Notes under the pieces: generated by a model
What the model was told of the DNA's origin: nothing
The model's input: the letters and a program-made list of their open reading frames with translations, nothing else
The model's database searches: none
Assembly (NCBI RefSeq): GCF_002150035.1
Contig: NZ_NETS01000006.1
Location: forward strand, 186,001 to 250,000
Reading direction: 5' to 3'
DNA: 64,000 bases
Origin: Leptospira venezuelensis
Lineage (GTDB): Bacteria; Spirochaetota; Leptospiria; Leptospirales; Leptospiraceae
In this document: positions 25,408 to 36,723 of the stretch, piece after piece
How positions within the stretch are numbered: the first letter of the stretch is position 1
Layout: every line of letters begins with the position of its first letter
Made by a program: the position numbers and the translations under genes

Positions 25408-25788
25408 TTAACGGCCTTTCTTTTTAGGGTCTGTGATCTCATCTTCGAATTTGATTGCTTCTGCAGAGATATGAAGACGATTTACAGTTAAGAATATAAA
25501 GATAGATTTATCAGTCCAATAGCGAACATTGATAAGGGCGTCTGCTTCTTTTTCCTTCTTCAATTCTTCCAATAGTCTATCAATAGGAGGTTCACCTAAA
25601 GGAATTCCAATGATCGCGATATCAAAGGTATACCAATATTTTGTTCCTTCAACCGGAGAAATCACTTTGTATTTTTTATCCGCTACCGGAACAGTACTTG
25701 TCGCAAGCCCGGCACTAGAAGTTGCACAAGAGATGATAAATATTGCGAACAGAATCGATAAGACTAATCCGGAAATCCGAGTTTTCAT
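25408..25788 (-). CDS. Small lipoprotein, first gene of the receptor cluster
   Basis: 126 residues; signal peptide with lipobox FIISC. The mature part is a small alpha/beta domain with a conserved NVRYWTDKSIF-type strand shared with the following lipoprotein. AAAAGGAAAA precedes the ATG closely. As the first minus-strand gene of the cluster, it should sit just downstream of the promoter in 25789-26021. Function unknown. Confidence 0.7.
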   Translation of the reverse strand: MKTRISGLVLSILFAIFIISCATSSAGLATSTVPVADKKYKVISPVEGTKYWYTFDIAIIGIPLGEPPIDRLLEELKKEKEADALINVRYWTDKSIFIFLTVNRLHISAEAIKFEDEITDPKKKGR

Positions 25789-25908
25789 GTTTTTTCCTTT
25801 TCCAATAACCGACTCAGGTCTAGGTCAATTTCTTGTTAGAACGGAGGCGTTTCGCGATTGAGGTTCAATCTTTAGTATCCACCATCAATCTCCCAAAAGA
25901 CATATTTT

Positions 25909-25932
25909 CCAAGAAAAAAAATTTCCTTCGGA
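25909..25932 (-). terminator. Weak candidate terminator after meaB
   Basis: On the minus strand TTCC-GAA-GGAA is followed by an eight-base T run, about 90 bases beyond the meaB stop. The stem is only 4 base pairs, so this is a tentative call. Confidence 0.3.
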
Positions 25933-26021
25933 ACCAGAATCACTATGATGTGGTCGGGATAATTATTGTTTAGGAGGGAAAATATATTACAAAACCGTGA
26001 TTCTTTGGTCTCGTTGGATGT

Positions 26022-27065
26022 TTAAATTTGATTCTCTTCGTTCTTATAATACTTCACAAGTTTACGGGCAGTTTGGTAAGAACCTGCTAGTCCTTGGGTT
26101 ACAAGTTCTTCTGCCTTATGAAAATCATTTCCTAGCTTAGAAAAGAAATCATCTAATAACATGGATTGTACGGATTCGTGTAACCAATGTTTGGCCTGTT
26201 CTTTTCTTTTTTTATCTAAGTAACCTTTGTCTTTGATTGTTTGTATGAAGTTTAAAATTTCAGTCCAGATCTCGGAAATACCTTCTCCGGTAACCGCCGA
26301 GCATGTTCTAACTTCAGTTCTCATTCCTGATTCATGAGAAGGAAGAAAATGAACTGCAGAAATTGTTTCCGCTTTGGCACGATTTGCTCTGCCAATATTC
26401 TCTCCGTCTGCTTTGGTGATCGCGATCAGGTCCGCCATCTCCATGATTCCACGTTTGATCCCTTGCAATTCGTCTCCAGCTCCCGCTATTAAAAGAAGAA
26501 GAAAGATATCCACCATGGAATTGACGGCGGTCTCTGATTGTCCAACACCTACTGTTTCTACAAGGATTGTATCAAATCCTGCCGCCTCGCATAAAAAGAT
26601 TGTCTCCCTAGTTTTACGTGCAACTCCACCTAAGGAATCTCCCGAAGGAGAAGGGCGTATGAACGCTTTATTACTGCGCGAGAGAGTTTCCATTCTGGTC
26701 TTATCTCCGAGTATGGACCCTCTGGATAATTGAGAGGTAGGATCTATTGTAAGAACGGCGATCTTTCTACCTTGAGATAGAAGATGATTTCCAAAGGCTT
26801 CTATAAAAGTACTTTTGCCTACTCCGGGGATTCCGGTGATACCAACTCGGATACTTTTACCAGAATGAGGTAAACATTTTTCTAATATAGCTTCTGCAAG
26901 TTCTTGATGAGAATGTAACGTACTCTCTACTAAAGTGATAGCTCTACTTAATAGAACTATATCCCCTGAGAGAATTCCTTTGGAAAAAGTTTCCGCATCC
27001 GGGAGGCGCTTCTTTTTTACAGAGCCTCGGATATGGGTCTCTTTTTCTCCCTCGGTCTGAGGCAT
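26022..27065 (-). CDS. meaB: Methylmalonyl-CoA mutase-associated GTPase MeaB
   Basis: G3E-family GTPase (also called ArgK) that guards cofactor loading and reactivation of methylmalonyl-CoA mutase. The P-loop GIPGVGKST lies near residues 77-85, followed by LTIDPTSQLSRGSILGDKTRM and VGVGQSE as the switch regions; ITKADGEN is the guanine-specificity motif. Length (347) is normal. It is 6 bases downstream of mutB, the last gene of terC-mutA-mutB-meaB. Confidence 0.93.
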   Translation of the reverse strand: MPQTEGEKETHIRGSVKKKRLPDAETFSKGILSGDIVLLSRAITLVESTLHSHQELAEAILEKCLPHSGKSIRVGITGIPGVGKSTFIEAFGNHLLSQGRKIAVLTIDPTSQLSRGSILGDKTRMETLSRSNKAFIRPSPSGDSLGGVARKTRETIFLCEAAGFDTILVETVGVGQSETAVNSMVDIFLLLLIAGAGDELQGIKRGIMEMADLIAITKADGENIGRANRAKAETISAVHFLPSHESGMRTEVRTCSAVTGEGISEIWTEILNFIQTIKDKGYLDKKRKEQAKHWLHESVQSMLLDDFFSKLGNDFHKAEELVTQGLAGSYQTARKLVKYYKNEENQI

Positions 27066-27071
27066 GAGGAT

Positions 27072-29245
<2,174 letters not shown>

Positions 29246-29249
<4 letters not shown>

Positions 29250-31123
29250 TGGATTCCCAGCCTTTTTTGAAGATCGGAAAGAGTTTCTAATAGATTGGAT
29301 CGAACATGGATAAATCCATTTACACCTGCGGATTCCAGTTCTGAAAGAATATCTTTTGGATAACCGGCCGCATAAACAAGCGGTTTGGATTTTAATTTAG
29401 GAAGTACTTCCTTTACATAAGTGGAAACTTCTTCGTCGGAACTACAGAATACTATCATCTGAGGATTTTCTTTTTGGATGCCTGCAATTGCTTCTTCAGA
29501 AGTTTCGTAACTTCCCGGATCGATTACATTAAATCCTGCACATCCTAAAAAGTTGAGAGAGAAGATCGCTCTCGCCTTCTTCATTTTTAGGTCACCCAAA
29601 GGAAGAAGGAGTACTTTTACGGAAGTTTTATTTTTGGATTCGTAATTTTCCGTTTTCATTCGGATCTCTTCGATAGCATCTCCTGCAAAAAACTCAGGAA
29701 GTGCATTTACTTTGAGTTCATTAGAGGTAGAAGAAAGTGCCGAACTCTGGACATGTTTGTTCAGATCCTTGTTTTGGATCTTATCTTTCGAATTCGGATA
29801 TTGGTTGGTTCCTAGGAAGATCTCTTTACGAGTAGAGTAATTTTCTTCCTTCTTCTTTTTGGATTCTAAAATGGAAGATTGGATCTTGCCAGATTTCAGA
29901 CATTCTAAGAATCCGCCGTCCTTCTCCACTTCAGTGAATAAATTCCAAGCTTGTTCGGTGATCTGATCTGTAATCGTTTCTATATAATAAGAGCCCGAAG
30001 AAGGATCAGCAACCTTATCCAAATAAGATTCATGTTTTAGAAGTAACTGAACGTTTCTTGCGATCCTTAAAGAGAAAGAATCCGCAGGTTGTAGTAAATG
30101 ATCGAATGGAAGAACATTGATGATCTCCGCGCCGCCTATCGCGGCAGAGATTGCTTCAGTAGTTCCTCTTAAAATATTATTATGAAGATCATAGATCCCG
30201 TAATTATATCTAGCAGTCTCAGCCTCTATAAACGGAAGAGAAGCTTCTCCCTTATCAGAAGAATAAGAAGAAAATATTTCCGCCCAAAGAGTTCTTGCCG
30301 CTCTGAACTTTGCGATTTCTAAGAAATAATCAGGACCAATCGTAAATTGAAAAATTGTCTGAGAGTTTACTACTTCTGGAGAAACTCCTAGTTCCCCCAA
30401 ACGATATAAGTATTCGGAACCGAGTGCGAGAGTATAAGCAAGCTCCTGAACAATTGTGGAACCACTATCTCTAAATGTAGAAGAGTGAACTGTAAGTGCT
30501 CTGAAATTTTTCCATTTACCAGCAAGTTCAGTTAAGATCGGTTTAAGAGTTTCAGGTCCATGTCCGCCTGAATGGCCTTGTCTTGCGAGAATTCGATACG
30601 GATCATAACCTAATCCTCCCACAAGAGTTTTGTTTTTAGGAAGCCAGGAATAAAGTTCGGGTGATTTTTCTTCCGCAACAAAATGAAGAGTGATCTCGTT
30701 CAGAGGGAGGTCTGCGAGCAAGAATGCCAGATCCTTTTCATTCTTAATTTGGATCCCTTTTCTTCCGGAACCGACATCTGCGAGCACAAGACCAAGTGCG
30801 GAAACTCCATTGGAGATCGCTTCTATAGCTAATTCTTTTGCGGTTTTTAGATCAGGAGTATCGATATCCTGTCTGATACTCCAGTCATTTGTAAGCTTAC
30901 GAGTAGATCTAAGATAAGGAAATTTTCCTGGAAGATTGGAGAGGAGCCATTCTTTTCCTTTCAGATTTTCTTTTCTATAAAACGGCTGGATCTTAAATCC
31001 TTCTTGGGTTTCCCAAACCAGTTTTTTTTCGAAGTCCGCACCCTTTAGATCTTTAGTGATCAGGTTCGTCCATTCTTCGGTAGAAACCGGCGGAAATTCG
31101 GAGAAAAGTTTTTTTGATGCCAT
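29246..31123 (-). CDS. mutA: Methylmalonyl-CoA mutase, small subunit
   Basis: Non-catalytic partner of MutB in the heterodimer. It has the same barrel-plus-B12-domain layout (625 residues), but the C-terminal domain has LLPLGDLKMKKARA in place of DxHxxG, so it cannot hold the cobalamin histidine, as expected for the small subunit. The start is 11 bases after the terC stop, so it is probably cotranscribed with terC, mutB and meaB. Confidence 0.93.
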
Positions 31124-31134
31124 TCGATTTACCG

Positions 31135-32127
31135 TCAGGCTCCTTCGTTTTTCGTTTTAAGATAATGAGGAATGGAAGCAAGTATGGAAAGTGCCAGAGT
31201 TCCTATGATCACTACCAATGAGATTTCAATCGATACATGGAGGACTCTTCCGAATATGTATCCTGAAAACGCGGGAAGAAGAAGTTTTACTCCCACAAAT
31301 GCGAGTAGAATAGAGACCCCTTTTTTAAGATATACGAAGAGTTCCATCACTCCACCGAGCAGGAAAAATAAAGATCTGAGTCCTAGAATTGCGAAAACGT
31401 TAGAAGTATAGATGATAAAACTATCTTGGGTGATAGAGAAGATCGCAGGGATAGAATCAATCGCGAAAAGAATATCGCTGAATTCCACAACGATCAATAT
31501 CAAGAATGTAGAAGTAAAAAGAGTTTTTCCATGTTCCTTCACCAAAAACTTTTCCGGATGGAATGTTTTGGACATCGGGAGGATTTTACGTGCGTACTTC
31601 AGTAATTTCATTTCCTCCGGATCGAAATCTTCTTCTTCGTCATGGAAGAACATCTTCCAAGCAGAGTAGAGTAATAAGAATCCGAAGAAATAAAGAATCC
31701 AATCAAATCTTGAAACCAATTCCGCACCGGAGAATATCATCGCTGCTCTGAATAGTAACGCGCCTATGATTCCCCATTTTAAGATCATTGGTTGGTACTG
31801 AGATTGTATCCGGAACTTCCCAAAGATCATAATGAATACAAAAAGATTATCCACAGAAAGTGAATATTCTAGAAGGTATCCTGCTAAAAATTCCAGGGTC
31901 TTTTGCTTAGCGAGTCCTGGGTTTGTCGGATCTTCGTGAAAGATATAAACTAAAAGAGAAAAACTGAATGCAAGAGTGACCCAGAATAAGGTCCAGTAAC
32001 CCGACTCTCTGAGAGAGAGTTTATGGGCTCTTTTATTCAATACGAATAGGTCCAAATATATCAAAAGGCCTACTACGACAGAAAAAATAAGAAAAAGTGT
32101 AGAATCTTTTTGGCTAAACGAGATCAT
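31135..32127 (-). CDS. TerC/Alx-family membrane protein
   Basis: Integral membrane protein of the TerC/Alx family with about nine transmembrane helices. EYSLSVDNLFVF and DILFAIDSIPAIF are the paired acidic motifs of the family. Members export manganese or protect exoenzymes during metallation. I looked upstream for a yybP-ykoY manganese riboswitch and did not see the GGGGAGUA-type motif. Its association with mutA downstream is only by close spacing (11 bases). Confidence 0.88.
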   Translation of the reverse strand: MISFSQKDSTLFLIFSVVVGLLIYLDLFVLNKRAHKLSLRESGYWTLFWVTLAFSFSLLVYIFHEDPTNPGLAKQKTLEFLAGYLLEYSLSVDNLFVFIMIFGKFRIQSQYQPMILKWGIIGALLFRAAMIFSGAELVSRFDWILYFFGFLLLYSAWKMFFHDEEEDFDPEEMKLLKYARKILPMSKTFHPEKFLVKEHGKTLFTSTFLILIVVEFSDILFAIDSIPAIFSITQDSFIIYTSNVFAILGLRSLFFLLGGVMELFVYLKKGVSILLAFVGVKLLLPAFSGYIFGRVLHVSIEISLVVIIGTLALSILASIPHYLKTKNEGA

Positions 32128-32231
32128 CGCAGCTTCCGAGGCCCTATTTGGGCCTTTGAAAGACAGGTTCCTCGGTTTGATCTGGAAGACAATCCCAAAT
32201 CACCCGGGTGTTTAGAGATTAGGAGCTCTTA

Positions 32232-32861
32232 ATGATTTATATTATATTCCCGATTTTAGCCCTTATTCATTTGGGAGTTCTATTTTTAGGAACTGACATA
32301 TTTCTTGTTCGTTTGATTTCCAAAATTATTCCCATTCTATATTTAATCGCGTTAAGTGTGGGAGAAGGAAAATGGAAAACTCGCGCCGGAATTTGGCTCG
32401 GTATAGGTTTGGTGTTTTCACTCGGTGGAGATACTATCTTAGCTTTTCCGGATAAATATTTTGTTTTCGGTTTGGGAAGTTTCTTAATCGCTCAGCTAGC
32501 ATATTCCGTTAGCTTTTCATGGGGAAATCCAGTAAATATCTTAAGATTAATCCCTTATGTAATTTTCGGAGCTTCTTATTTTTATTGGCTTCTTCCAGGA
32601 ATTGCTCCTGAGTTAACTGCTCCAGTCGCGGTTTACGTTTCTGCAATTTGTGTGATGGGTTGGAGATCCGCCGCTCGAGAAGTTTCTTCCAGAGATAGAT
32701 TATTGGGAATTTTAGGTGCGATCAGTTTTATAATTTCCGATTCTATTATCGCACTTGGACAATTCACTCCAAACAAACTTCCATTCCACGGAGTTTGGGT
32801 GATGTCTACTTACTATTTGGCTCAATTTTTAATCTATCTTTCTCAAGAAGAAGAGGAATAA
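32232..32861 (+). CDS. YhhN/TMEM86-like membrane protein
   Basis: Small polytopic protein (209 residues, about eight helices) of the YhhN family, related to the TMEM86 lysoplasmalogenases. GGDTILAFPDKYFVFGLGSFLIAQ fits the family's central acidic motif and ISDSIIALGQF is the second one. A plain AGGAG lies before the ATG. It is divergent from terC across a 104-base gap. The lipid-hydrolase role is from family knowledge. Confidence 0.78.
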   Translation: MIYIIFPILALIHLGVLFLGTDIFLVRLISKIIPILYLIALSVGEGKWKTRAGIWLGIGLVFSLGGDTILAFPDKYFVFGLGSFLIAQLAYSVSFSWGNPVNILRLIPYVIFGASYFYWLLPGIAPELTAPVAVYVSAICVMGWRSAAREVSSRDRLLGILGAISFIISDSIIALGQFTPNKLPFHGVWVMSTYYLAQFLIYLSQEEEE

Positions 32862-32877
32862 AATAGAAAAAATATTA

Positions 32878-32905
32878 TTGAACCGACTTGAAAATCCCCT
32901 AGAAT
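32878..32905 (+). promoter_or_regulatory. Probable promoter of the ferritin-like gene
   Basis: TTGAAC and TAGAAT are separated by 16 bases, with the -10 box 22 bases before the ATG. A short leader would result. The match to the sigma-70 consensus is moderate. Confidence 0.45.
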
Positions 32906-32927
32906 TGTCGCGACCGGAGTATGCAGA

Positions 32928-33665
32928 ATGAGTATTAAACCTTTAAAAGAAACAACATTTTTGGAAGCTGTTGCAGCTGCGATCCAGCATGAGAAAGACT
33001 ACTTCGAATTTTACATGGATACGTATGAAAAACTCCCTCCGGGAAGAACTAGGGAATTATTCGAAAAACTTGCTGAGGAAGTGGATGAACATATTAAATT
33101 TATTACGGAACTTTACCGTGTCGCTGAAGGAGCGGAACTTCCCAACCTGAAACAATTGGCTGCCATTCATAAATTCCACCAAAGTACCCTTCAAAAAATA
33201 ATGAATAAGGTGGAACGTACGATTGTAGGTTCCGGATCCAAGGACGCACACGAGGCTCTTGAGCTCGCAATCAGAGAAGCAGAGAATTCAGTAGCATTCT
33301 ACGAGAAACTCACAACTAAATTCGAAGATTCGAATATTAAACTATTGTTTTCTAAACTAATGGATTATAGCCAAAATTACCAATCTTTGTTAGAGGCTGA
33401 GTTGAATTCATTCGACCAGACTCGTTCCGCAGGAGGAGCATACTTCTGGGACGAACAAGCAGAAGAAGTAGCAAAGGCAGTAGGAAATTCCAAGCCAAGT
33501 GGCAAGAGTTCTAAAGGGTTAAAACCTTCTAAACCTGTCAAAAAAGCTGCGGCTAAAAAAGTAGTGAAGAAAGCTGCTCCTAAAAAAGCAAAAGTAGTCG
33601 CTAAGAAAAAAGCTGCCCCTAAAAAAGCTGCTCCCAAGAAAAAGGCAGCCAAAAAGAAAAATTAA
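32928..33665 (+). CDS. Ferritin-like protein with histone-H1-like lysine tail
   Basis: Residues 10-160 form a ferritin-like/rubrerythrin-type helical bundle. The first half has EKDYFEFY and EEVDEHIKF, the E and ExxH iron ligands. The second half keeps AENSVAFYE but has SQNYQSLL where ExxH would be expected. From about 182 to the end is a low-complexity tail of Lys, Ala and Pro repeats (KKAAPKK type) like histone H1 C-termini. GGAG lies 9 bases before the ATG. The combination suggests an iron- or oxidant-handling protein that binds DNA, comparable in idea to Dps, but that is inference. Confidence 0.82.
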   Translation: MSIKPLKETTFLEAVAAAIQHEKDYFEFYMDTYEKLPPGRTRELFEKLAEEVDEHIKFITELYRVAEGAELPNLKQLAAIHKFHQSTLQKIMNKVERTIVGSGSKDAHEALELAIREAENSVAFYEKLTTKFEDSNIKLLFSKLMDYSQNYQSLLEAELNSFDQTRSAGGAYFWDEQAEEVAKAVGNSKPSGKSSKGLKPSKPVKKAAAKKVVKKAAPKKAKVVAKKKAAPKKAAPKKKAAKKKN

Positions 33666-33674
33666 GAACTAGAA

Positions 33675-33702
33675 AAACCGGGAAACATTGGATTCCCGGT
33701 TT
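33675..33702 (+). terminator. Terminator of the ferritin-like gene
   Basis: AAACCGGGAA and TTCCCGGTTT make a 10-base-pair stem around an 8-base loop, 10 bases after the stop. The following T-tract is short and interrupted (TTTAGACTTT). A-rich bases before the stem could let it work on both strands. Confidence 0.65.
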
Positions 33703-33794
33703 AGACTTTAGCGGTTTGAGAGTTTAAACCTTTTGGAAGAAGTTCTTAAAAAAGAAGTTTTCCCTCCTAAGGACAGATCCAATCTGGCCTCGAG

Positions 33795-34940
33795 ATGAAA
33801 ACGAATCCTAGTCCGGATTGGACCAAACTACAACATTTGTACCCGGTTAACCGGGAAATGATCTGGTTAAACAATTGTGGGACCACTCCTGCAAATACGG
33901 ACACCCTACATGCAGTTAACGAATACCTGCAAGGATATGCTGCCAGAGGCGGTAGCACAGAAGTACGCAAATACCCGACTGTTAAAAAAGTGATCCGCAC
34001 AATTCTCGCGGAACTATTAGGCGTAGAAGCAGAAGAACTTTCTCTAATACATCATACAAACGAAGGGATCGGATTTATTTCCCTTGGCTTAAAACTCAAA
34101 GCAGGGGACCGTATCCTACTTTTGGAAAACGAATATCCTTCTAATATTTATCCTTGGGAACATTGGAAAGAAAAAGGAGTCTCCATTTCTTTTGTGCCAA
34201 TGGCAGAAACTCCTGACGGATTTTTAGAAAACCTAAAATCTTCCATCACTCCTGATGTAAAAGTAGTGAGTCTTTCTGCAGTGCATTGGTGTACAGGAAT
34301 GCCTTTCCCTTTAGAAGAGATCGGAAATCTTCTTTCGGAGAAAGGAATTGAGTTTGTTTTAGACGGAGCCCAAGGTGTGGGACTTCTTCCTGTAAGACCT
34401 AGAGAAATGGGGATTTCTTATATGGCCTTCCCAGCTTGGAAATGGTTACTCGGGCCATTAGGACTCGGAGTTTTATACATTGCTAAGGAGAAGTTAGAAA
34501 CTCTGAATTTTCCTTTCAAGGGCACTGGGTCCGTAGTAAATGATGAGGTCTATTTACCTTATAGAGAAGAGCTAAAAGGTACGGATCGTTACGAAATTTC
34601 CACAGTGAATTTTATTGATTGGATCTATTTCCAATCTACATTAGAAATGCTTCATAAAGTAGGTTTCCATAATTCTATGGAAAGGATCTACGAACTTGCG
34701 GATTATCTTTCCGATAAACTTAGAGATGCAGGTTGGAAACTTGCTTCTGACCATTTTCCTGATTTTAAAACAGGGATCGTAGTCGCAGAAAAAGAAGGAC
34801 TTTCCATGGAGAACGTGGTATCCAATCTCAAAAAGAACGGAGTTATGTGCGCACTTCGTTTGGGAAGGGTTCGATTTTCCCCTCATATTTATCTGGCCAA
34901 GGAACAATTGGACAGGGTAGTGGACCTGATTTCGAGATAA
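33795..34940 (+). CDS. Class V aminotransferase (cysteine-desulfurase-like)
   Basis: PLP enzyme of the class V fold, 381 residues. LDGAQGVG (D near 192) and the lysine of AWKWLLGPLG (K216) are the PLP-binding motif; the family includes isopenicillin-N epimerases, kynureninases and cysteine desulfurases. The class cannot be fixed by eye. It lies 4 bases before the BASS transporter, which starts with TTG, so they are probably one transcript. Confidence 0.82.
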   Translation: MKTNPSPDWTKLQHLYPVNREMIWLNNCGTTPANTDTLHAVNEYLQGYAARGGSTEVRKYPTVKKVIRTILAELLGVEAEELSLIHHTNEGIGFISLGLKLKAGDRILLLENEYPSNIYPWEHWKEKGVSISFVPMAETPDGFLENLKSSITPDVKVVSLSAVHWCTGMPFPLEEIGNLLSEKGIEFVLDGAQGVGLLPVRPREMGISYMAFPAWKWLLGPLGLGVLYIAKEKLETLNFPFKGTGSVVNDEVYLPYREELKGTDRYEISTVNFIDWIYFQSTLEMLHKVGFHNSMERIYELADYLSDKLRDAGWKLASDHFPDFKTGIVVAEKEGLSMENVVSNLKKNGVMCALRLGRVRFSPHIYLAKEQLDRVVDLISR

Positions 34941-34944
34941 GAAC

Positions 34945-35910
34945 TTGGCTTCACTTTTCGAAAAGGCGGCTTTATTATTTCCACTCTGGGTCATCTGTGG
35001 TGTGACATTCAGTTGGTTTTTTCCATCAGTTCTTCACGGATTTAAAGGACCTTGGATCACTTATAGTTTAGGTCTGACCATGCTTGGAATGGGAATCAGC
35101 TTAAGAGCAGAAGATTTTACAAGAGTATTCAAGGCTCCTAAACCGATCTTGATCGGTGTGATTGGTCAATATACGATCATGCCCTTAACAGGTTGGTTTT
35201 TGGGGAACTTCTTCCAACTTCCGGCTCCATTGGCTGTTGGAATCATAGTAGTGTCTTGTTGTCCAGGTGGAGTAGCCTCTAACGTGGTTTCCTTTTTAGC
35301 AAGAGGTGACCTCGCGCTATCAGTTACGATGACTGCCATCTCCACAGTTTTGTCCGTGATCATGACACCACTTCTCACTTTGTTCTTAGTAGGGAATAGT
35401 GTGGGGGCAAATGCTTCTGGTCTTTTTTTTGATACGGTCCAAGTAGTGATCCTTCCTGTGATACTTGGAATTTTATTAAATCGTTATACTCCTAAGTTTG
35501 CGGAGAAGGTCAAAATCGTTTCTCCTTTGATCGCAGTTATACTGATCACTCTGATAGTCGCATCGATTATCGGTTCTGGAAAAGAAGCGGTGATCAGCTC
35601 CGGACTTCATTTAATTTCTTCCGTTTTCTTACTCCATATCTCGGGATATTTTTTCGGGTACTGGGCGGCTTATTTTGGGACCAAATCTTTTGTAATCGCT
35701 CGTACAGTTTCCATTGAAGTAGGGATGCAGAATAGCGGGTTGGGAGCGGTTTTATCCCGGAATAATTTTTCTGACCCTTTGGTGGCGATTCCGGCCGCAA
35801 TTTCCAGTTTTGTGCATTCTTTGATTGGGAGTGTCCTGGCGGGGATCTGGAGAAGGTCCATTCCCCAGGAAGAAGGGGAAAAATCGCTAATTTCGGCCGA
35901 TCTTCCTTGA
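34945..35910 (+). CDS. Bile-acid:sodium symporter-family transporter
   Basis: Ten-helix transporter of the BASS/SBF family. The motif VSCCPGGVASNVVSFLARGDLALSV, with its CPGG and the following SN, is the family signature; QNSGLGAVLS is the second. Bacterial members move organic anions with Na+; the substrate is unknown. The start is TTG four bases after the aminotransferase stop, indicating coupling. A possible substrate link to the aminotransferase is suggested by context only. Confidence 0.85.
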   Translation: MASLFEKAALLFPLWVICGVTFSWFFPSVLHGFKGPWITYSLGLTMLGMGISLRAEDFTRVFKAPKPILIGVIGQYTIMPLTGWFLGNFFQLPAPLAVGIIVVSCCPGGVASNVVSFLARGDLALSVTMTAISTVLSVIMTPLLTLFLVGNSVGANASGLFFDTVQVVILPVILGILLNRYTPKFAEKVKIVSPLIAVILITLIVASIIGSGKEAVISSGLHLISSVFLLHISGYFFGYWAAYFGTKSFVIARTVSIEVGMQNSGLGAVLSRNNFSDPLVAIPAAISSFVHSLIGSVLAGIWRRSIPQEEGEKSLISADLP

Positions 35911-35913
35911 TTT

Positions 35914-35942
35914 TTGGCTGTTCTTTTTTTTTATAGCATAAT
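35914..35942 (+). promoter_or_regulatory. Possible promoter of rpmG-dksA
   Basis: TTGGCT and CATAAT are 17 bases apart, followed by a leader of about 85 bases before rpmG. A run of nine T bases lies between the boxes and might also help end the upstream transcript. Moderate match only. Confidence 0.35.
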
Positions 35943-36035
35943 CAGTCTGAATAGTGTAAGCTGAGCGGCCATTATTTTGGTCTAAACTCGGCGAACTCCA
36001 GTTCAGGCCAATCTTAGCTAAGAGTATCATCCGTC

Positions 36036-36188
36036 ATGAGAGAGATCATTAAGCTTTCTTGCCAGGTTTGTAAGAAAAATTCTTACTTCCAGACAAAGAA
36101 CAAAAAAGCGAAATCCGAGAAGTTGGTAACGAAAAAATTCTGTAAATTTTGCCGTGCCCACGTCGAACATAAGGAATCCAAGGTATAA
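36036..36188 (+). CDS. rpmG: Ribosomal protein bL33
   Basis: A 50-residue protein of the 50S subunit. The order MREIIKLSCQVCKKNSYF, the two CxxC pairs (C9/C12 and C36/C39) and the C-terminal HVEHKE match zinc-type L33. No other reading frame fits here. Bacterial rpmG is often beside secE-nusG; here it precedes a DksA-like gene by 12 bases, which suggests cotranscription. Whether the genome has a second rpmG cannot be told from this window. Confidence 0.93.
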   Translation: MREIIKLSCQVCKKNSYFQTKNKKAKSEKLVTKKFCKFCRAHVEHKESKV

Positions 36189-36200
36189 TTCCAAATCCAG

Positions 36201-36653
36201 ATGGTGACTAAAAAAGCTGCATACGATAAAAAGGTCCTAAGTGAAATTTCGGACCTTCTTTTGGAGAGAAAAAACTCTCTATTGGAGAAGTATGCGAAAT
36301 GGGAAGATAATAGCAAACCTTCCGGCCTGAAAGAAATGGGAGATATCGCAGATATCGCTTCGGAAATCAACGAAGAGATGTTGAGTTCCGTTTTAACTGA
36401 GTCAGAGATCGAGACCATCCGAGAAATCGACGTGGCTCTCGAGAAAATCGAGGACGGTTCCTATGGAATTTGCGAGGGAACCGGCAAAAAAATTCCTTTA
36501 GCCAGACTAAAGGCAATTCCTTGGACTCGTTATACTGTAGAATACGCTGAGGCTGTTTCCAAACATAAGGCTTCCGGCAAAAAGGGTCCACTTTCGGCTA
36601 CATTGACCGGGACCTATAAAATTCCGTCTGATCCAGATTCTCTGGACGATTAA
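36201..36653 (+). CDS. TraR/DksA-family regulator with incomplete zinc finger
   Basis: 150 residues: an N-terminal coiled coil with the tip motif DIADIA (D48, D51, A53), then the C-terminal finger CEGTGKKIPLARLKAIPWTRYTVEY. Of the four zinc cysteines of classical DksA only C91 is present; the other three positions are T94, T112 and Y115. The coiled-coil tip that acts in the RNA polymerase secondary channel is kept, so regulation of transcription is still likely. Some other DksA-like proteins also lack cysteines. It follows rpmG by 12 bases. Confidence 0.82.
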   Translation: MVTKKAAYDKKVLSEISDLLLERKNSLLEKYAKWEDNSKPSGLKEMGDIADIASEINEEMLSSVLTESEIETIREIDVALEKIEDGSYGICEGTGKKIPLARLKAIPWTRYTVEYAEAVSKHKASGKKGPLSATLTGTYKIPSDPDSLDD

Positions 36654-36723
36654 TTCCTCAGCTCCCATCCAGCCTATTTTTTTGGATTGAAATCTACTCG
36701 TTTTCGGCGAGCATTTCCAATTC

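Noticed and set aside
25958..25969. GATAATTATTGT as a Fur box for the receptor operon
   Set aside because: Only half-matches a Fur consensus and lies about 170 bases from the first gene of the operon; not enough to call.
25789..26021. Cobalamin riboswitch before the receptor cluster
   Set aside because: No B12 box or long conserved stem pattern is visible on the minus strand.
32128..32231. yybP-ykoY manganese riboswitch before terC
   Set aside because: The needed GGGGAGUA and CCGACAACCC-type motifs are not found in the gap on the minus strand.
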